NCBI RefSeq assembly: GCF_029167375.1
Contig: NZ_JARFTP010000031.1
Span: 1 to 48,832 of the forward strand
DNA length: 48,832 nt
Origin: Tsukamurella sp. 8F
GTDB taxonomy: Bacteria; Actinomycetota; Actinomycetes; Mycobacteriales; Mycobacteriaceae
Direction: 5' to 3'
In this document: positions 1 to 7,440 of the stretch, piece after piece
How the letters are laid out: each line of letters begins with the position of its first letter
Numbering within the stretch: position 1 is the stretch's first letter
Notes under the pieces: generated by a model
Told to the model about the DNA's origin: nothing
The model's database searches: none
What the model saw: the letters and a program-made list of their open reading frames with translations, nothing else
Position numbers and translations under genes: made by a program

Positions 1-1530
1 CGCGCGCTCACCGCGATGCGCACCGCGCTGGTCCTGCTGTTCCTGCTGGCCCTCGCGGCCGTACCCGGCGCACTCCTGCCGCAGCGGGAGCTCAACGAAC
101 AGAAGACGCTGTCGTACATCAGCGCGCACGGCGTGCTCGGCACCGTTATGGACAAGCTCGAGCTGTTCGACGTGTTCAAGAGCGTCTGGTTCACCGCGAT
201 CTACGTGCTCCTGTTCGTCTCGCTCGTCGGCTGTCTGACGCCGCGCATCATCGAGCACTTCCAGGCCCTGCGCACCCCGCCCGTGCCCACCCCGCGCAAT
301 CTGGCGCGCATGCCCCGGTACGCGACGCGCACCGCGTCGGGCACGCCCGACGAAGTAGCGGAGCGCGTGCTCGCGGGCCTTCCACGCTGGCGCAAGATCT
401 CCCGGACGCGGGCCGACGGCACGGTCGAGGTCTCGGCCGAGAAGGGCTACCTGCGCGAGGCGGGCAACCTGGTGTTCCACTTCGCGCTGCTGTGCATCCT
501 GGTCGCTCTCGCGCTCGGCAAGGTCTACGGGTACGAGGGTTCGCGGCTGGTCATCCAGGGCGACGACGGCTTCTGCAACACCACCTCGAACTACGACAAC
601 TTCCGCGCGGGTTCGATGGTGGACGGCACCGGGCTCGCGCCGTTCTGCCTCAAAGCGGACAAGGTGGACGCGATCTACCACCCGAACGGTGAGCCGGACC
701 AATTCCTCTCCTCGATCTCCTATCAGGACGAGTCGGGTCTGCAGACCGGCCAGTGGAAGCACTACGACCTGCGCGTGAACAAGCCGCTGCGCATGGAGGG
801 CGTCCGCGTCTACATGCTGGGGCACGGGTACGCGCCCACGTTCACGGTCACCTTTCCGAACGGTGAGAAGCGAACGCAGACGGTGCAGTTCGCGCCGCAG
901 GACTCGATGACCTACCTCTCCTCGGGCGCTGTCCGCGTCGACCCGCCGGCGGATCTGTACCCGTCGGACTCCGAGCGCCGCCAGCATCAGGTGGGCATCG
1001 AGGGGCTGTTCGCGCCTACCAAGGCACTGCAGGGCTCGCTGATGTCGTCGTCGTTCCCGGCGCTGCGCGATCCCGCCGTCGCGATCGACATCTACCAGGG
1101 CGACACGGGCCTGGACACGGGGCGCCCGCAGAACATCTACTCGCTCAGCCGCGACCAGATCGACTCGAAGCGTCTCGTGAAGAAGGCACGCGTCAACCTG
1201 GACGTCGGTCAGTCCACCACGCTCCCGGACGGGACCAAGGTCGCTTTCGACGGCGTCAAGCAGTTCGCCGCGCTGCAGGTCAGCCATGACCCGACGCAGG
1301 ACTGGGTGCTGGTGTCCGCCGTCGCCATGCTGCTCGGGCTGCTGGTGTCGCTGACGGTGCATCGCCGGCGGGTGTTCGCGCGGCTCACACCGTGCCCCGA
1401 CGGCGACGGGCGTACCGTCGTCGAGGTGGCCGGACTCGCGCGCTCGGACCAGGCCGGGTGGAACGAGGACTTCGACAAGCTGGCCGACCGCCTCGTGGGA
1501 ATCCCTCCCGCGGCGCAGGAGAAGGAATAG
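1..1530 (+). CDS. resB: Cytochrome c biogenesis protein ResB (5'-partial)
   Basis: ResB-family membrane protein of the system II (Ccs) cytochrome c maturation pathway. With CcsA/CcsB it delivers and attaches haem to apocytochrome c outside the membrane. The reading frame is open from base 1: codons before the internal ATG at 16 give R-A-L-T-A and then a membrane helix, so the real start lies upstream of the window. Visible features are an N-terminal helix ending in PGALLPQRELN, a second helix near residue 60, a third near residue 155 (VFHFALLCILVALALGKV), a long extracytoplasmic domain, and a last helix near residue 435 before a soluble tail. The family is about 530 residues and 509 codons are present, so little is missing. 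ccsB follows after 4 nt, consistent with one operon. Confidence 0.93.
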   Translation, partial: RALTAMRTALVLLFLLALAAVPGALLPQRELNEQKTLSYISAHGVLGTVMDKLELFDVFKSVWFTAIYVLLFVSLVGCLTPRIIEHFQALRTPPVPTPRNLARMPRYATRTASGTPDEVAERVLAGLPRWRKISRTRADGTVEVSAEKGYLREAGNLVFHFALLCILVALALGKVYGYEGSRLVIQGDDGFCNTTSNYDNFRAGSMVDGTGLAPFCLKADKVDAIYHPNGEPDQFLSSISYQDESGLQTGQWKHYDLRVNKPLRMEGVRVYMLGHGYAPTFTVTFPNGEKRTQTVQFAPQDSMTYLSSGAVRVDPPADLYPSDSERRQHQVGIEGLFAPTKALQGSLMSSSFPALRDPAVAIDIYQGDTGLDTGRPQNIYSLSRDQIDSKRLVKKARVNLDVGQSTTLPDGTKVAFDGVKQFAALQVSHDPTQDWVLVSAVAMLLGLLVSLTVHRRRVFARLTPCPDGDGRTVVEVAGLARSDQAGWNEDFDKLADRLVGIPPAAQEKE

Positions 1531-1534
1531 CGAA

Positions 1535-2512
1535 ATGGACATCAACCTCACGCTGTCGCATTACAGCGACCACTTCTTCGCCAGCGCGTGCGCGGTGTAC
1601 GCCGTATGCCTGGTGCTGCTCGTGGTCGAGCTGGCCGGGACACGGGTGCAGAAGCTCGTCGCCAAAGACGAGGCGCGCGAACTCGTCGGCGCCGGCGGGC
1701 CCGTCGCCACCGCTTCGTCGCCCGGCATCGTCGTCGATGAGCGCCGCGACCGGTCCATCGGCGAACGGCTCGGCCGCATGGGCTACGCCGTGCTGGTGGC
1801 CGGCCTGCTGCTGCACATCTCGTCCATCGTGCTGCGCGGCATGGCCACGCACCGCTGGCCGTGGGGCAACATGTACGAGTTCGTCACCATCACGTGCGCG
1901 GGCGCAGTAGTGGTCGGACTGATCGCGCTGCGCAAGCCGGAGAATCGTCCGGTCCTGGTGTTCGTGCTGACGCCCGTGCTGATCCTGCTCGGTATCGCGG
2001 GGAAGTGGCTGTACACCGATGCGGGGCCCGTCGTGCCGTCCCTGAAGTCGTACTGGCTGGCGATCCACGTGACCATCGTGTCGATCGGGTCCGGGATCTT
2101 CCTGGTGTCCGGCGCGGCCAGTCTGCTGTTCCTGTGGCGCCGCCGCTACGACGGGCGTGAGCTGCCGTCCGGGATCCTCGGCAACGTGCTGTCCCGCCTG
2201 CCCTCCACGCAGCAGTTGGACCGCATCGCCTATGCCACGGTGATCGTGGCCTTCCCGCTGTTCTCAGCGGGCGTCATCTGCGGCGCGATCTGGGCCGAGT
2301 CGGCCTGGGGCCGGTTCTGGGGCTGGGATCCGAAGGAGACGGTGTCCTTCATCGCGTGGGTCGTCTACGCCGCGTACCTGCACGCACGCGCGACCGCCGG
2401 CTGGAAGAACTCCCGCGCCGCGTGGATCAACATCGCCGGATTCGTGGCGATGATCTTCAACCTGTTCGTCATCAACTACGTCGTCTCGGGCCTGCACAGC
2501 TACGCGGGCTGA
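1535..2512 (+). CDS. ccsB: Cytochrome c biogenesis protein CcsB/CcsA (haem handling)
   Basis: 325-residue polytopic membrane protein of the CcmF/CcsA superfamily, partner of ResB in system II cytochrome c maturation. The tryptophan-rich haem-handling WWD signature is near residues 262-275 (WGRFWGWDPKET), followed by two more helices and a conserved C-terminal NYVVSGLHSYAG. About eight hydrophobic segments can be counted. A cytoplasmic stretch near residues 45-75 is rich in charged residues. The ATG lies 4 nt after the resB stop, so the two are co-transcribed and probably translationally coupled. Synteny with Mycobacterium (resB-ccsA) supports the call. Naming varies: mycobacterial homologues are often called ccsA, and c-type synthesis annotators use ccsB. 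Confidence 0.95.
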   Translation: MDINLTLSHYSDHFFASACAVYAVCLVLLVVELAGTRVQKLVAKDEARELVGAGGPVATASSPGIVVDERRDRSIGERLGRMGYAVLVAGLLLHISSIVLRGMATHRWPWGNMYEFVTITCAGAVVVGLIALRKPENRPVLVFVLTPVLILLGIAGKWLYTDAGPVVPSLKSYWLAIHVTIVSIGSGIFLVSGAASLLFLWRRRYDGRELPSGILGNVLSRLPSTQQLDRIAYATVIVAFPLFSAGVICGAIWAESAWGRFWGWDPKETVSFIAWVVYAAYLHARATAGWKNSRAAWINIAGFVAMIFNLFVINYVVSGLHSYAG

Positions 2513-2597
2513 GCCGGGTAGCCCGTCATAGGGCGCCGGCACCGCCGGATGGTCGCTGCCGGGCGTGGCGCCCGACGATCCGCTCTGGACACGGGAA

Positions 2598-2626
2598 TGC
2601 CCGGCAGCCCTCACGGCGGCCGGGCA
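2598..2626. terminator. Hairpin between convergent ccsB and bldC-like gene
   Basis: Perfect 8-bp inverted repeat TGCCCGGC / GCCGGGCA with a 13-nt loop in the 120-bp convergent intergenic region. There is no clear T-run. It may act as a bidirectional terminator. This is inferred from position and dyad only. Confidence 0.45.
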
Positions 2627-2632
2627 CTCGGA

Positions 2633-2902
2633 TCAGCGCGTTGCGGTGGTGGAGTTCTGGTTGAGTAGCGCCAGGACCTCGGACGCGCGGAAGCGGCGAT
2701 GGCCACCCGGGGTGCGAACGGCACCGAGCAGGCCGGCGCCGGCCCAGCGGGTCACCGTCTTGGGGTTGACGTTGAACAGCGCTGCCACCTGACCCGGGGT
2801 CATCAGACGCTCGGGCTGGCGCGGCGCGGCGTTGCTGCGGGTATCGGCTGGGCGCGGCGCGAAAGCGGCCTGTCCAGAAGCGGGGTGCGTGGCTGCGGTC
2901 AT
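2633..2902 (-). CDS. BldC-family helix-turn-helix (MerR-type) regulator
   Basis: 89-residue DNA-binding protein. The core LMTPGQVAALFNVNPKTVTRW followed by PGGHRRFRASEV is the excisionase/MerR-type winged HTH of BldC, a developmental and stationary-phase regulator in actinobacteria that binds direct repeats without an effector domain. The HTH occupies about residues 33-82, and the N-terminal 30 residues are Ala/Pro/Arg-rich and probably disordered. The ATG at 2902 has a strong GGAGGAG Shine-Dalgarno 5 nt upstream. It is transcribed alone, convergent to ccsB and divergent from the DUF4229 gene. Target genes cannot be read from this sequence. The family call is firm; whether this is the functional orthologue of Streptomyces BldC is inferred. 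Confidence 0.88.
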   Translation of the reverse strand: MTAATHPASGQAAFAPRPADTRSNAAPRQPERLMTPGQVAALFNVNPKTVTRWAGAGLLGAVRTPGGHRRFRASEVLALLNQNSTTATR

Positions 2903-3136
2903 TGTGTCTCCTCCGGAGTTCTCTGCCTGACACGGGCTCGCGGGCGACTTCCTTCACCTGTTTGTCCGAGTACGTGCCCAGTATGCCTGCAAATTTCCGA
3001 GTATTCGAACGTCCATGCGCGCACCAAGAGATCGTAAAGAACCGGGTGAATCGGACTTAGGGGACGTCGTATGCGTCGTCATGGGAGGTGAACGGTGTTT
3101 GCCGGAACGACCCGTGTGCATCGCTACCCTGGTGTG

Positions 3137-3538
3137 GTGAGTGATTCGGAAAGCGGCTCGGCCGCGGCGCCGAAGGGCGACGGCGCACAGTCTGTGAACG
3201 CCGATGAGTCCTTGATCCCGGAGGGCACGCGGCCCGACGCCCTGGCTCAGGAGGCGGCCAAGCGCGGCCTGGTGCGCGACGTCGGTCTGTACACGATCTA
3301 TCGCATCGCGCTCGTCGTGGTGCTTGCCGCGATCCTGTATGCGATCGGGCGCATGGTGACCGATCAGATGCCCGTGATCGTCGCTGTGCTGTTCGCCATC
3401 GTCATCGCGCTGCCGGTGTCCATGGTGACCGCCCGCGGCCTCAGGCGGCGCATCACGGGTCACGCCGCGGTATTGGGAGAGGCCCGGCGGGACCGCCGTG
3501 ACGCGTTCCGGAAGAGGCTGCAGGGCCGCGTCGACTGA
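3137..3538 (+). CDS. DUF4229 small membrane protein
   Basis: 133 residues with a charged, Ala/Gly-rich N-terminal segment (about 45 residues), then two adjacent hydrophobic helices (IYRIALVVVLAAILYAIG and MPVIVAVLFAIVIALPVSMV) and a basic C-terminus, as in the DUF4229 family. The topology suggests a short membrane hairpin with both ends in the cytoplasm. Function is unknown. The reading frame is open further upstream to a GTG at 3095, but the GTG at 3137 is preferred. It sits 6 nt after a TACCCT -10 hexamer (3125-3130), the leaderless pattern seen repeatedly in this window, and no Shine-Dalgarno is visible. It corresponds in position to Rv0531 of M. tuberculosis, which also follows the ccs genes. 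Confidence 0.82.
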   Translation: MSDSESGSAAAPKGDGAQSVNADESLIPEGTRPDALAQEAAKRGLVRDVGLYTIYRIALVVVLAAILYAIGRMVTDQMPVIVAVLFAIVIALPVSMVTARGLRRRITGHAAVLGEARRDRRDAFRKRLQGRVD

Positions 3539-3542
3539 CAGC

Positions 3543-3583
3543 GCGAGGCCCCGCCAGCGGCGGTACCGCAGGCGGGGCCTCGC
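3543..3583. terminator. Strong bidirectional hairpin terminator
   Basis: Perfect 13-bp inverted repeat (GCGAGGCCCCGCC at 3543-3555 and its complement at 3571-3583) with a 15-nt loop. It lies between the stop codons of the convergent DUF4229 gene and the PRC/DUF2382 gene. The dyad and the convergent position both support a shared terminator, although there is no T tract. Confidence 0.72.
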
Positions 3584-3590
3584 GGCGGCC

Positions 3591-4523
3591 TCAGTGTCCC
3601 TGGTGCTTGCCGCCGCGCGCGGCGTCCTGCTCGACGTCGACCTCTTCGTGGCCGACCTCGGCCTGGATCCGGCGCTCATCGCGGACGGTATTGGTCTGCA
3701 GGCCGACGCGCTCCTTGTCGACGACCTCCTTCTCGACCACCGGGCGCTCCTCGCTCAGCGTCACCTCGGCGACGTCCTCGCCGAGGGAGCCGCCGGTCTT
3801 TCCGCCCGAGATGGGCTCGCGGACGACCTCGAACTCCTCGCGCTCGACGGGCACGGTGATCGTCTTCTGCTCGGTGACGACGTGCTTGCGCAGCCGGATC
3901 GTGCCGGTCTGGACGCGCTCCTTGCTGACATTGAGCTGCTCCTCGCGCAGGACGAGATCGTTCTCGTTGTCGGCGGCCTGCTGGCGTTGTCCACCGGCCT
4001 GGCCCTGAGCTGCATGGCCCTGTCCCGCGACGCCCTGCCCTGCGGCCTGGCCGCGTGGGTCGTGCTGCCCCCGGCCGGCGGCACCGGCTGCTGCACCGGC
4101 AGCGCCCGCACCGGCTGCTGCACCGGCAGCGGCTCCCGTACCTACTCCCGCGCCGTCGGAGCCGCGTGCGTTCTGGTTCAGATCGGCGGCGTCGGGATCG
4201 TGCTGCTGCTCGCCGCTCGACGACAGGCCGTAGTACTCGAAGAGATTGCGCTGCTCGTCCTCCGTGAGGTTGCCCTCGGCCTCGATGTTGGGGGCGTCCT
4301 TGACGAAGTCCTTCGAGTACGGCACGCGGATGCCGTCGCTGGTCTGCTCGGCCTTGTGCAGTGGAACGAAGGTTTCCTTGGTCCCGAACAGGCCCGTCTT
4401 GATGGTGACGAAAGTCGGTGTGCCAGAACGATCGTCGACGTAGATCTGGCCGACTGATCCGATCTTCTCGCCCTGGTCTCCGACGATGGTCGAGCGGTTG
4501 AGCTGGTCGATATCGAATGTCAT
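3591..4523 (-). CDS. PRC-barrel and DUF2382 domain stress protein
   Basis: 310-residue two-domain protein. Residues 1 to about 90 form a PRC-barrel (DQLNRSTIVGDQGEKIGSVG and then a VPLHKAEQ core). A low-complexity Ala/Gly/Gln linker spans about 120-185. Residues from about 190 to 300 are a DUF2382 domain (EEQLNVSKERVQTGTIRLRK, later PVEREEFEVVREP and EERPVVEKEVV). This architecture is common in actinobacteria and Deinococcus and is usually described as stress-related; the molecular function is not known. The charged, repetitive composition suggests a soluble, partly extended protein. It is monocistronic with its own terminator. Start ATG at 4523. The linker DNA carries an exact tandem repeat (separate entry). 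Confidence 0.88.
   Translation of the reverse strand: MTFDIDQLNRSTIVGDQGEKIGSVGQIYVDDRSGTPTFVTIKTGLFGTKETFVPLHKAEQTSDGIRVPYSKDFVKDAPNIEAEGNLTEDEQRNLFEYYGLSSSGEQQHDPDAADLNQNARGSDGAGVGTGAAAGAAAGAGAAGAAAGAAGRGQHDPRGQAAGQGVAGQGHAAQGQAGGQRQQAADNENDLVLREEQLNVSKERVQTGTIRLRKHVVTEQKTITVPVEREEFEVVREPISGGKTGGSLGEDVAEVTLSEERPVVEKEVVDKERVGLQTNTVRDERRIQAEVGHEEVDVEQDAARGGKHQGH
4081..4131. repeat. Tandem repeat in the PRC/DUF2382 linker
   Basis: A 24-bp unit beginning GCACCGGCTGCTGC occurs exactly twice (4081-4104 and 4108-4131) with period 27 bp, encoding a 9-residue Ala/Gly linker repeat. Because the period is a multiple of three, copy-number change would lengthen or shorten the linker without a frameshift. 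Confidence 0.85.
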
Positions 4524-4728
4524 GAGTCTCGCCTTTCACTGCAGGATCGCGTGATGGCGGACGCACCGTTGGCTCAATGCGGTCCGGAGAACGGTGTCGG
4601 CTCCCTGCTCGATCATCACGGAGACGGTCGAGTGTGCGACACCGTGTCCGACCGTAGCAGTGATAAAGGTCCCACGCGAGGGTTCAGTGCAATATGGCGA
4701 TTATCGAATTTCGATCCGGTGCATCGGC

Positions 4729-5598
4729 CTACGCGAACAGGCCGATCGCCGTGGTCAGTGCCCACACGACCATGGCCAGCCCGGTCTGTGCGAGGGCCGG
4801 GATGAGAGCAGGGCCGTTCGCGCCACGGACCACGGGCAGCGCCGCGCGCACCGCGAGAGGCACCGCGAGCAGCGACAGCAGCACCCAGGGTGTGGCGACG
4901 AGCGCCAGGACGAACGTGAGTACCGTCGGGACGGCGACGAGCAACGCGAAGAACTGCCGGGTCCGGCGGTCGCCGAGTCGGACGGCGAGGGTGATCTTGC
5001 CCGACTCTGCGTCGGTCGGGATGTCGCGCAGGTTGTTGGCTACGAGCACCCCCGAGCTGTAACACCCGACGGCACACGCGACGAGCACGCCGGCGCCGTC
5101 GATGCGTCCCGCCTGTACGAACTGCGTGCCGAGGACCGCCACGAGGCCGAAGAACACGAACACGGCGATCTCGCCGAATCCCGAGTAGCCGTAGGGCCTC
5201 GACCCGCCGGTGTAGAACCATGCGCCGGCCACGCACACCAGGCCGATCAGGATGAGCCACCACGCAGAGGTGAGGGACAGCGCGATGCCAGCCACTCCGG
5301 CGACCCCGAAGCACGCGAACGCCGCCCGCTTGACGGCGCCCGGCGTCGCCGCCCGTGAACCGACGAGACGCAGGGGACCGACGCGCTCGTCGTCGGTGCC
5401 GCGGATGCCGTCGGAGTAGTCGTTGGCGAAGTTCACGCCGACGATCAGGGCGACCGCGACGATCATCGCGAGGAGGGCCTTCCACCACACCGCACCACCC
5501 GCGAACTGTGCCGCACCGGTGCCCGCGATCACCGGTGCGATCGCGTTGGGGAGGGTGCGGGGGCGGGCTCCTTCGAGCCACTGCGCTGCGGTTGCCAT
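4729..5598 (-). CDS. menA: 1,4-dihydroxy-2-naphthoate polyprenyltransferase MenA
   Basis: 289-residue UbiA-superfamily membrane prenyltransferase that joins the polyprenyl side chain to 1,4-dihydroxy-2-naphthoate to give demethylmenaquinone. The first Asp-rich motif is [20 protein letters not shown]. The second is near [22 protein letters not shown]. Eight to nine hydrophobic helices follow the usual layout. The frame is open back to a TTG at 5619, but the ATG at 5598 is chosen because a TAGGGT -10 hexamer stands 7 nt upstream, the leaderless arrangement shared by menB and menD. The gene before it on this strand is panB, about 50 bp upstream. Its substrates come from MenB activity and the polyprenyl synthase elsewhere in this window. 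Confidence 0.95.
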   Translation of the reverse strand: MATAAQWLEGARPRTLPNAIAPVIAGTGAAQFAGGAVWWKALLAMIVAVALIVGVNFANDYSDGIRGTDDERVGPLRLVGSRAATPGAVKRAAFACFGVAGVAGIALSLTSAWWLILIGLVCVAGAWFYTGGSRPYGYSGFGEIAVFVFFGLVAVLGTQFVQAGRIDGAGVLVACAVGCYSSGVLVANNLRDIPTDAESGKITLAVRLGDRRTRQFFALLVAVPTVLTFVLALVATPWVLLSLLAVPLAVRAALPVVRGANGPALIPALAQTGLAMVVWALTTAIGLFA

Positions 5599-5653
5599 GC
5601 CGGCAACCCTATCGAGCAAGCCACATGCACTATGGAGCCCGCCCCGGTGCGGG

Positions 5654-6508
5654 TCAGAAGGTGTGTTCGGGCCCCGGGAACGTGCCGGCCTTGACCTCGG
5701 CGGCGTAGTCGCGCGCGGCGGCGAGCATCATGCCGTGTGCGTCGGCGAAGCGTTTGACGAAACGGGGCGTGCGGCCGGTGTTGAGGCCCACGGCGTCCTG
5801 CCAGACGAGCACCTGGCCGTCGGTACCCGCCCCCGCGCCGATGCCCACGGTGGGGATCGCGAGCTCGGTGGTGATGCGGCGCGCGACGTCGCCCGGCACC
5901 ATCTCCATCACGACGCAGAACGCGCCGGCCGCCTCGACGGCGAGGGCGTCCGCCACGAGCCGGTCGGCGGCGTCGCCCCGGCCCTGCACTCGATAGCCAC
6001 CGAGCGTGTGCTCCGACTGTGGCGTGAACCCGATGTGTGCGCACACCGGGATGCCGCCGTTCACGAGGCGCTCGATCTGCGGCGCCATCTCCGCGCCGCC
6101 CTCGAGTTTGACGCCTGCGACCCGCGCCTCCTTCATGAACCGCGCCGCTGTGAGGTAGGCCTGCTCCGGTGAGGCCTGGTACGAACCGAACGGCAGGTCG
6201 GCGATCACCAGGGAGCGGTGCGCCGCAGCGGCGACGGCACGCGCCAGCGGCATCAGCTCGTCGACGGTGATCGGTAGGGACGTCTCGTATCCGTACACGT
6301 TGTTCGCGGCGGAGTCCCCGACCAGCAGGACATCGATGCCCGCTTCGTCGAATACCGCCGCTGTGTACATGTCGTAGGCGGTCAGCATTGTGAACTTCTC
6401 GCCGCGCCGCTTGAAATCCTGTAGATGGTGGGTGCGAACCCTGCTGGTGGCTACCGGCCGCTCCTGCGCTCCGGTGCCGTAGGGTGCGCGCTCCTCGGTG
6501 ATCGTCAT
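5654..6508 (-). CDS. panB: 3-methyl-2-oxobutanoate hydroxymethyltransferase PanB
   Basis: 284-residue cytosolic enzyme of pantothenate and coenzyme A synthesis. It transfers a hydroxymethyl group from methylenetetrahydrofolate to 2-oxoisovalerate. Hallmarks are the N-terminal [17 protein letters not shown], the metal-binding [15 protein letters not shown] segment, [11 protein letters not shown], and the C-terminal [10 protein letters not shown]-type region. Length is normal (about 270-285). Start ATG at 6508 is supported by an AGGAAAGG Shine-Dalgarno. A 15-bp palindrome (6539-6553) lies just upstream and a TAGCCT -10-like hexamer beyond it (minus strand 6574-6569), so the palindrome would be in the early 5' leader. 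menA follows on the same strand. Confidence 0.95.
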   Translation of the reverse strand: MTITEERAPYGTGAQERPVATSRVRTHHLQDFKRRGEKFTMLTAYDMYTAAVFDEAGIDVLLVGDSAANNVYGYETSLPITVDELMPLARAVAAAAHRSLVIADLPFGSYQASPEQAYLTAARFMKEARVAGVKLEGGAEMAPQIERLVNGGIPVCAHIGFTPQSEHTLGGYRVQGRGDAADRLVADALAVEAAGAFCVVMEMVPGDVARRITTELAIPTVGIGAGAGTDGQVLVWQDAVGLNTGRTPRFVKRFADAHGMMLAAARDYAAEVKAGTFPGPEHTF

Positions 6509-6538
6509 CGCTTGCTTACCTTTCCTGTCGTCTCGCAG

Positions 6539-6553
6539 CTCCCAAGTTGGGAG
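6539..6553. promoter_or_regulatory. Palindrome in the panB leader
   Basis: CTCCCAAGTTGGGAG is a perfect dyad (7-bp arms around one base) about 30 bp before the panB ATG and just downstream of a TAGCCT -10-like sequence on the minus strand. It is too tight to form an RNA hairpin loop, so a repressor-binding site is the likelier reading. Confidence 0.45.
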
Positions 6554-6630
6554 TCCCCGGACGGATTCAGGCTAGGTCTCCCGCGGATGCGCGTGCGAGA
6601 GGGTGTGAGCTGATAGACACGACGCGGGTG

Positions 6631-7440
6631 TCAGGCGCCGGTCGCCGCGGGCCGTGCCGGGTCGCCGCACCACTGCGACCACGAGCCGGGGAAGAGTGCG
6701 GCGTCGACTCCCGCGATCGCGAGGGCGGCGATGTCGTGCGCCGCTGTGACGCCGGATCCGCAGTACACGGCGACGTCGGCCCCGGGCACCGCGCCCAGGC
6801 CCGCGTAGTGCTCACGCAGCTCGCTGGCCGGACGGAAACGGCTGTCCGGCAACAGGTTCGACGCAGTCGGTGCCGAACGTGCGCCCGGTATGTGCCCGGC
6901 GCGTGGATCCACCGGTTCGACCTCGCCCCGGTACCGCTCGGCCGCTCGGGCGTCCAGCAGCACGGGGACGTCGGCGACGTCGTCGATCCCGACGGTGGCC
7001 AGATGGCCTGCCGCGAGTACGACGTCACCTTGCTCCGTGGTCTCCTCGCCGGTCGCCAGTGGTAGCCCCGCCGTGCGCCAGGCGGCCAGGCCGCCGTCCA
7101 GAATCCGCACGTCGGCGACGCCCGCCCAGCGCAACAGCCACCAGGCCCGCGCCGCGGCCTGGCCGGCGTTGTCGTCGTAGGCCACGACGGCATCGCCCGC
7201 GTGGACACCCCAGCGGCGGGCCGCCGCCTGCAGGTCCGCGATGTCCGGCAGGGGATGGCGTCCCTCGCCCGCCGACGGTGGCGCCGCGAGCTCGGCCTCG
7301 AGGTCGACGAACACCGCGCCCGGGATGTGCCCGGCGAGGTATTGCTCGCGGCCGTCCGAGCGCCCGAGCCGCCAGCGCACGTCGAGCAACACCGGCGCGG
7401 TGAGCGAGTCGACGTCCGGCACCGTCGCGAGGACGCTCAC
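6631..7440 (-). CDS. Sulfurtransferase with two rhodanese domains (SseA/3-mercaptopyruvate type)
   Basis: 269-residue tandem rhodanese. The N-terminal domain (about 1-130) lacks a catalytic cysteine. The C-terminal domain (about 155-265) carries the active-site loop with Cys227 in YCGSGVTAAHD. CGSGVT resembles the 3-mercaptopyruvate sulfurtransferase loop more than the CRKGVT of thiosulfate sulfurtransferase, so MPST-like activity is inferred. The start is the GTG at 7440, whose GTGA overlaps the stop of the acyl-CoA dehydrogenase by 4 nt, so the two genes are translationally coupled. The reading frame remains open far upstream but that part is antisense shadow of the dehydrogenase. Confidence 0.88.
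   Translation of the reverse strand: MSVLATVPDVDSLTAPVLLDVRWRLGRSDGREQYLAGHIPGAVFVDLEAELAAPPSAGEGRHPLPDIADLQAAARRWGVHAGDAVVAYDDNAGQAAARAWWLLRWAGVADVRILDGGLAAWRTAGLPLATGEETTEQGDVVLAAGHLATVGIDDVADVPVLLDARAAERYRGEVEPVDPRAGHIPGARSAPTASNLLPDSRFRPASELREHYAGLGAVPGADVAVYCGSGVTAAHDIAALAIAGVDAALFPGSWSQWCGDPARPAATGA

Noticed and set aside
3498-4457. Plus-strand open frame of 319 codons over the PRC/DUF2382 gene
   Set aside because: Antisense shadow of a well-recognised two-domain protein; no start signal and repetitive Leu/Ala composition.
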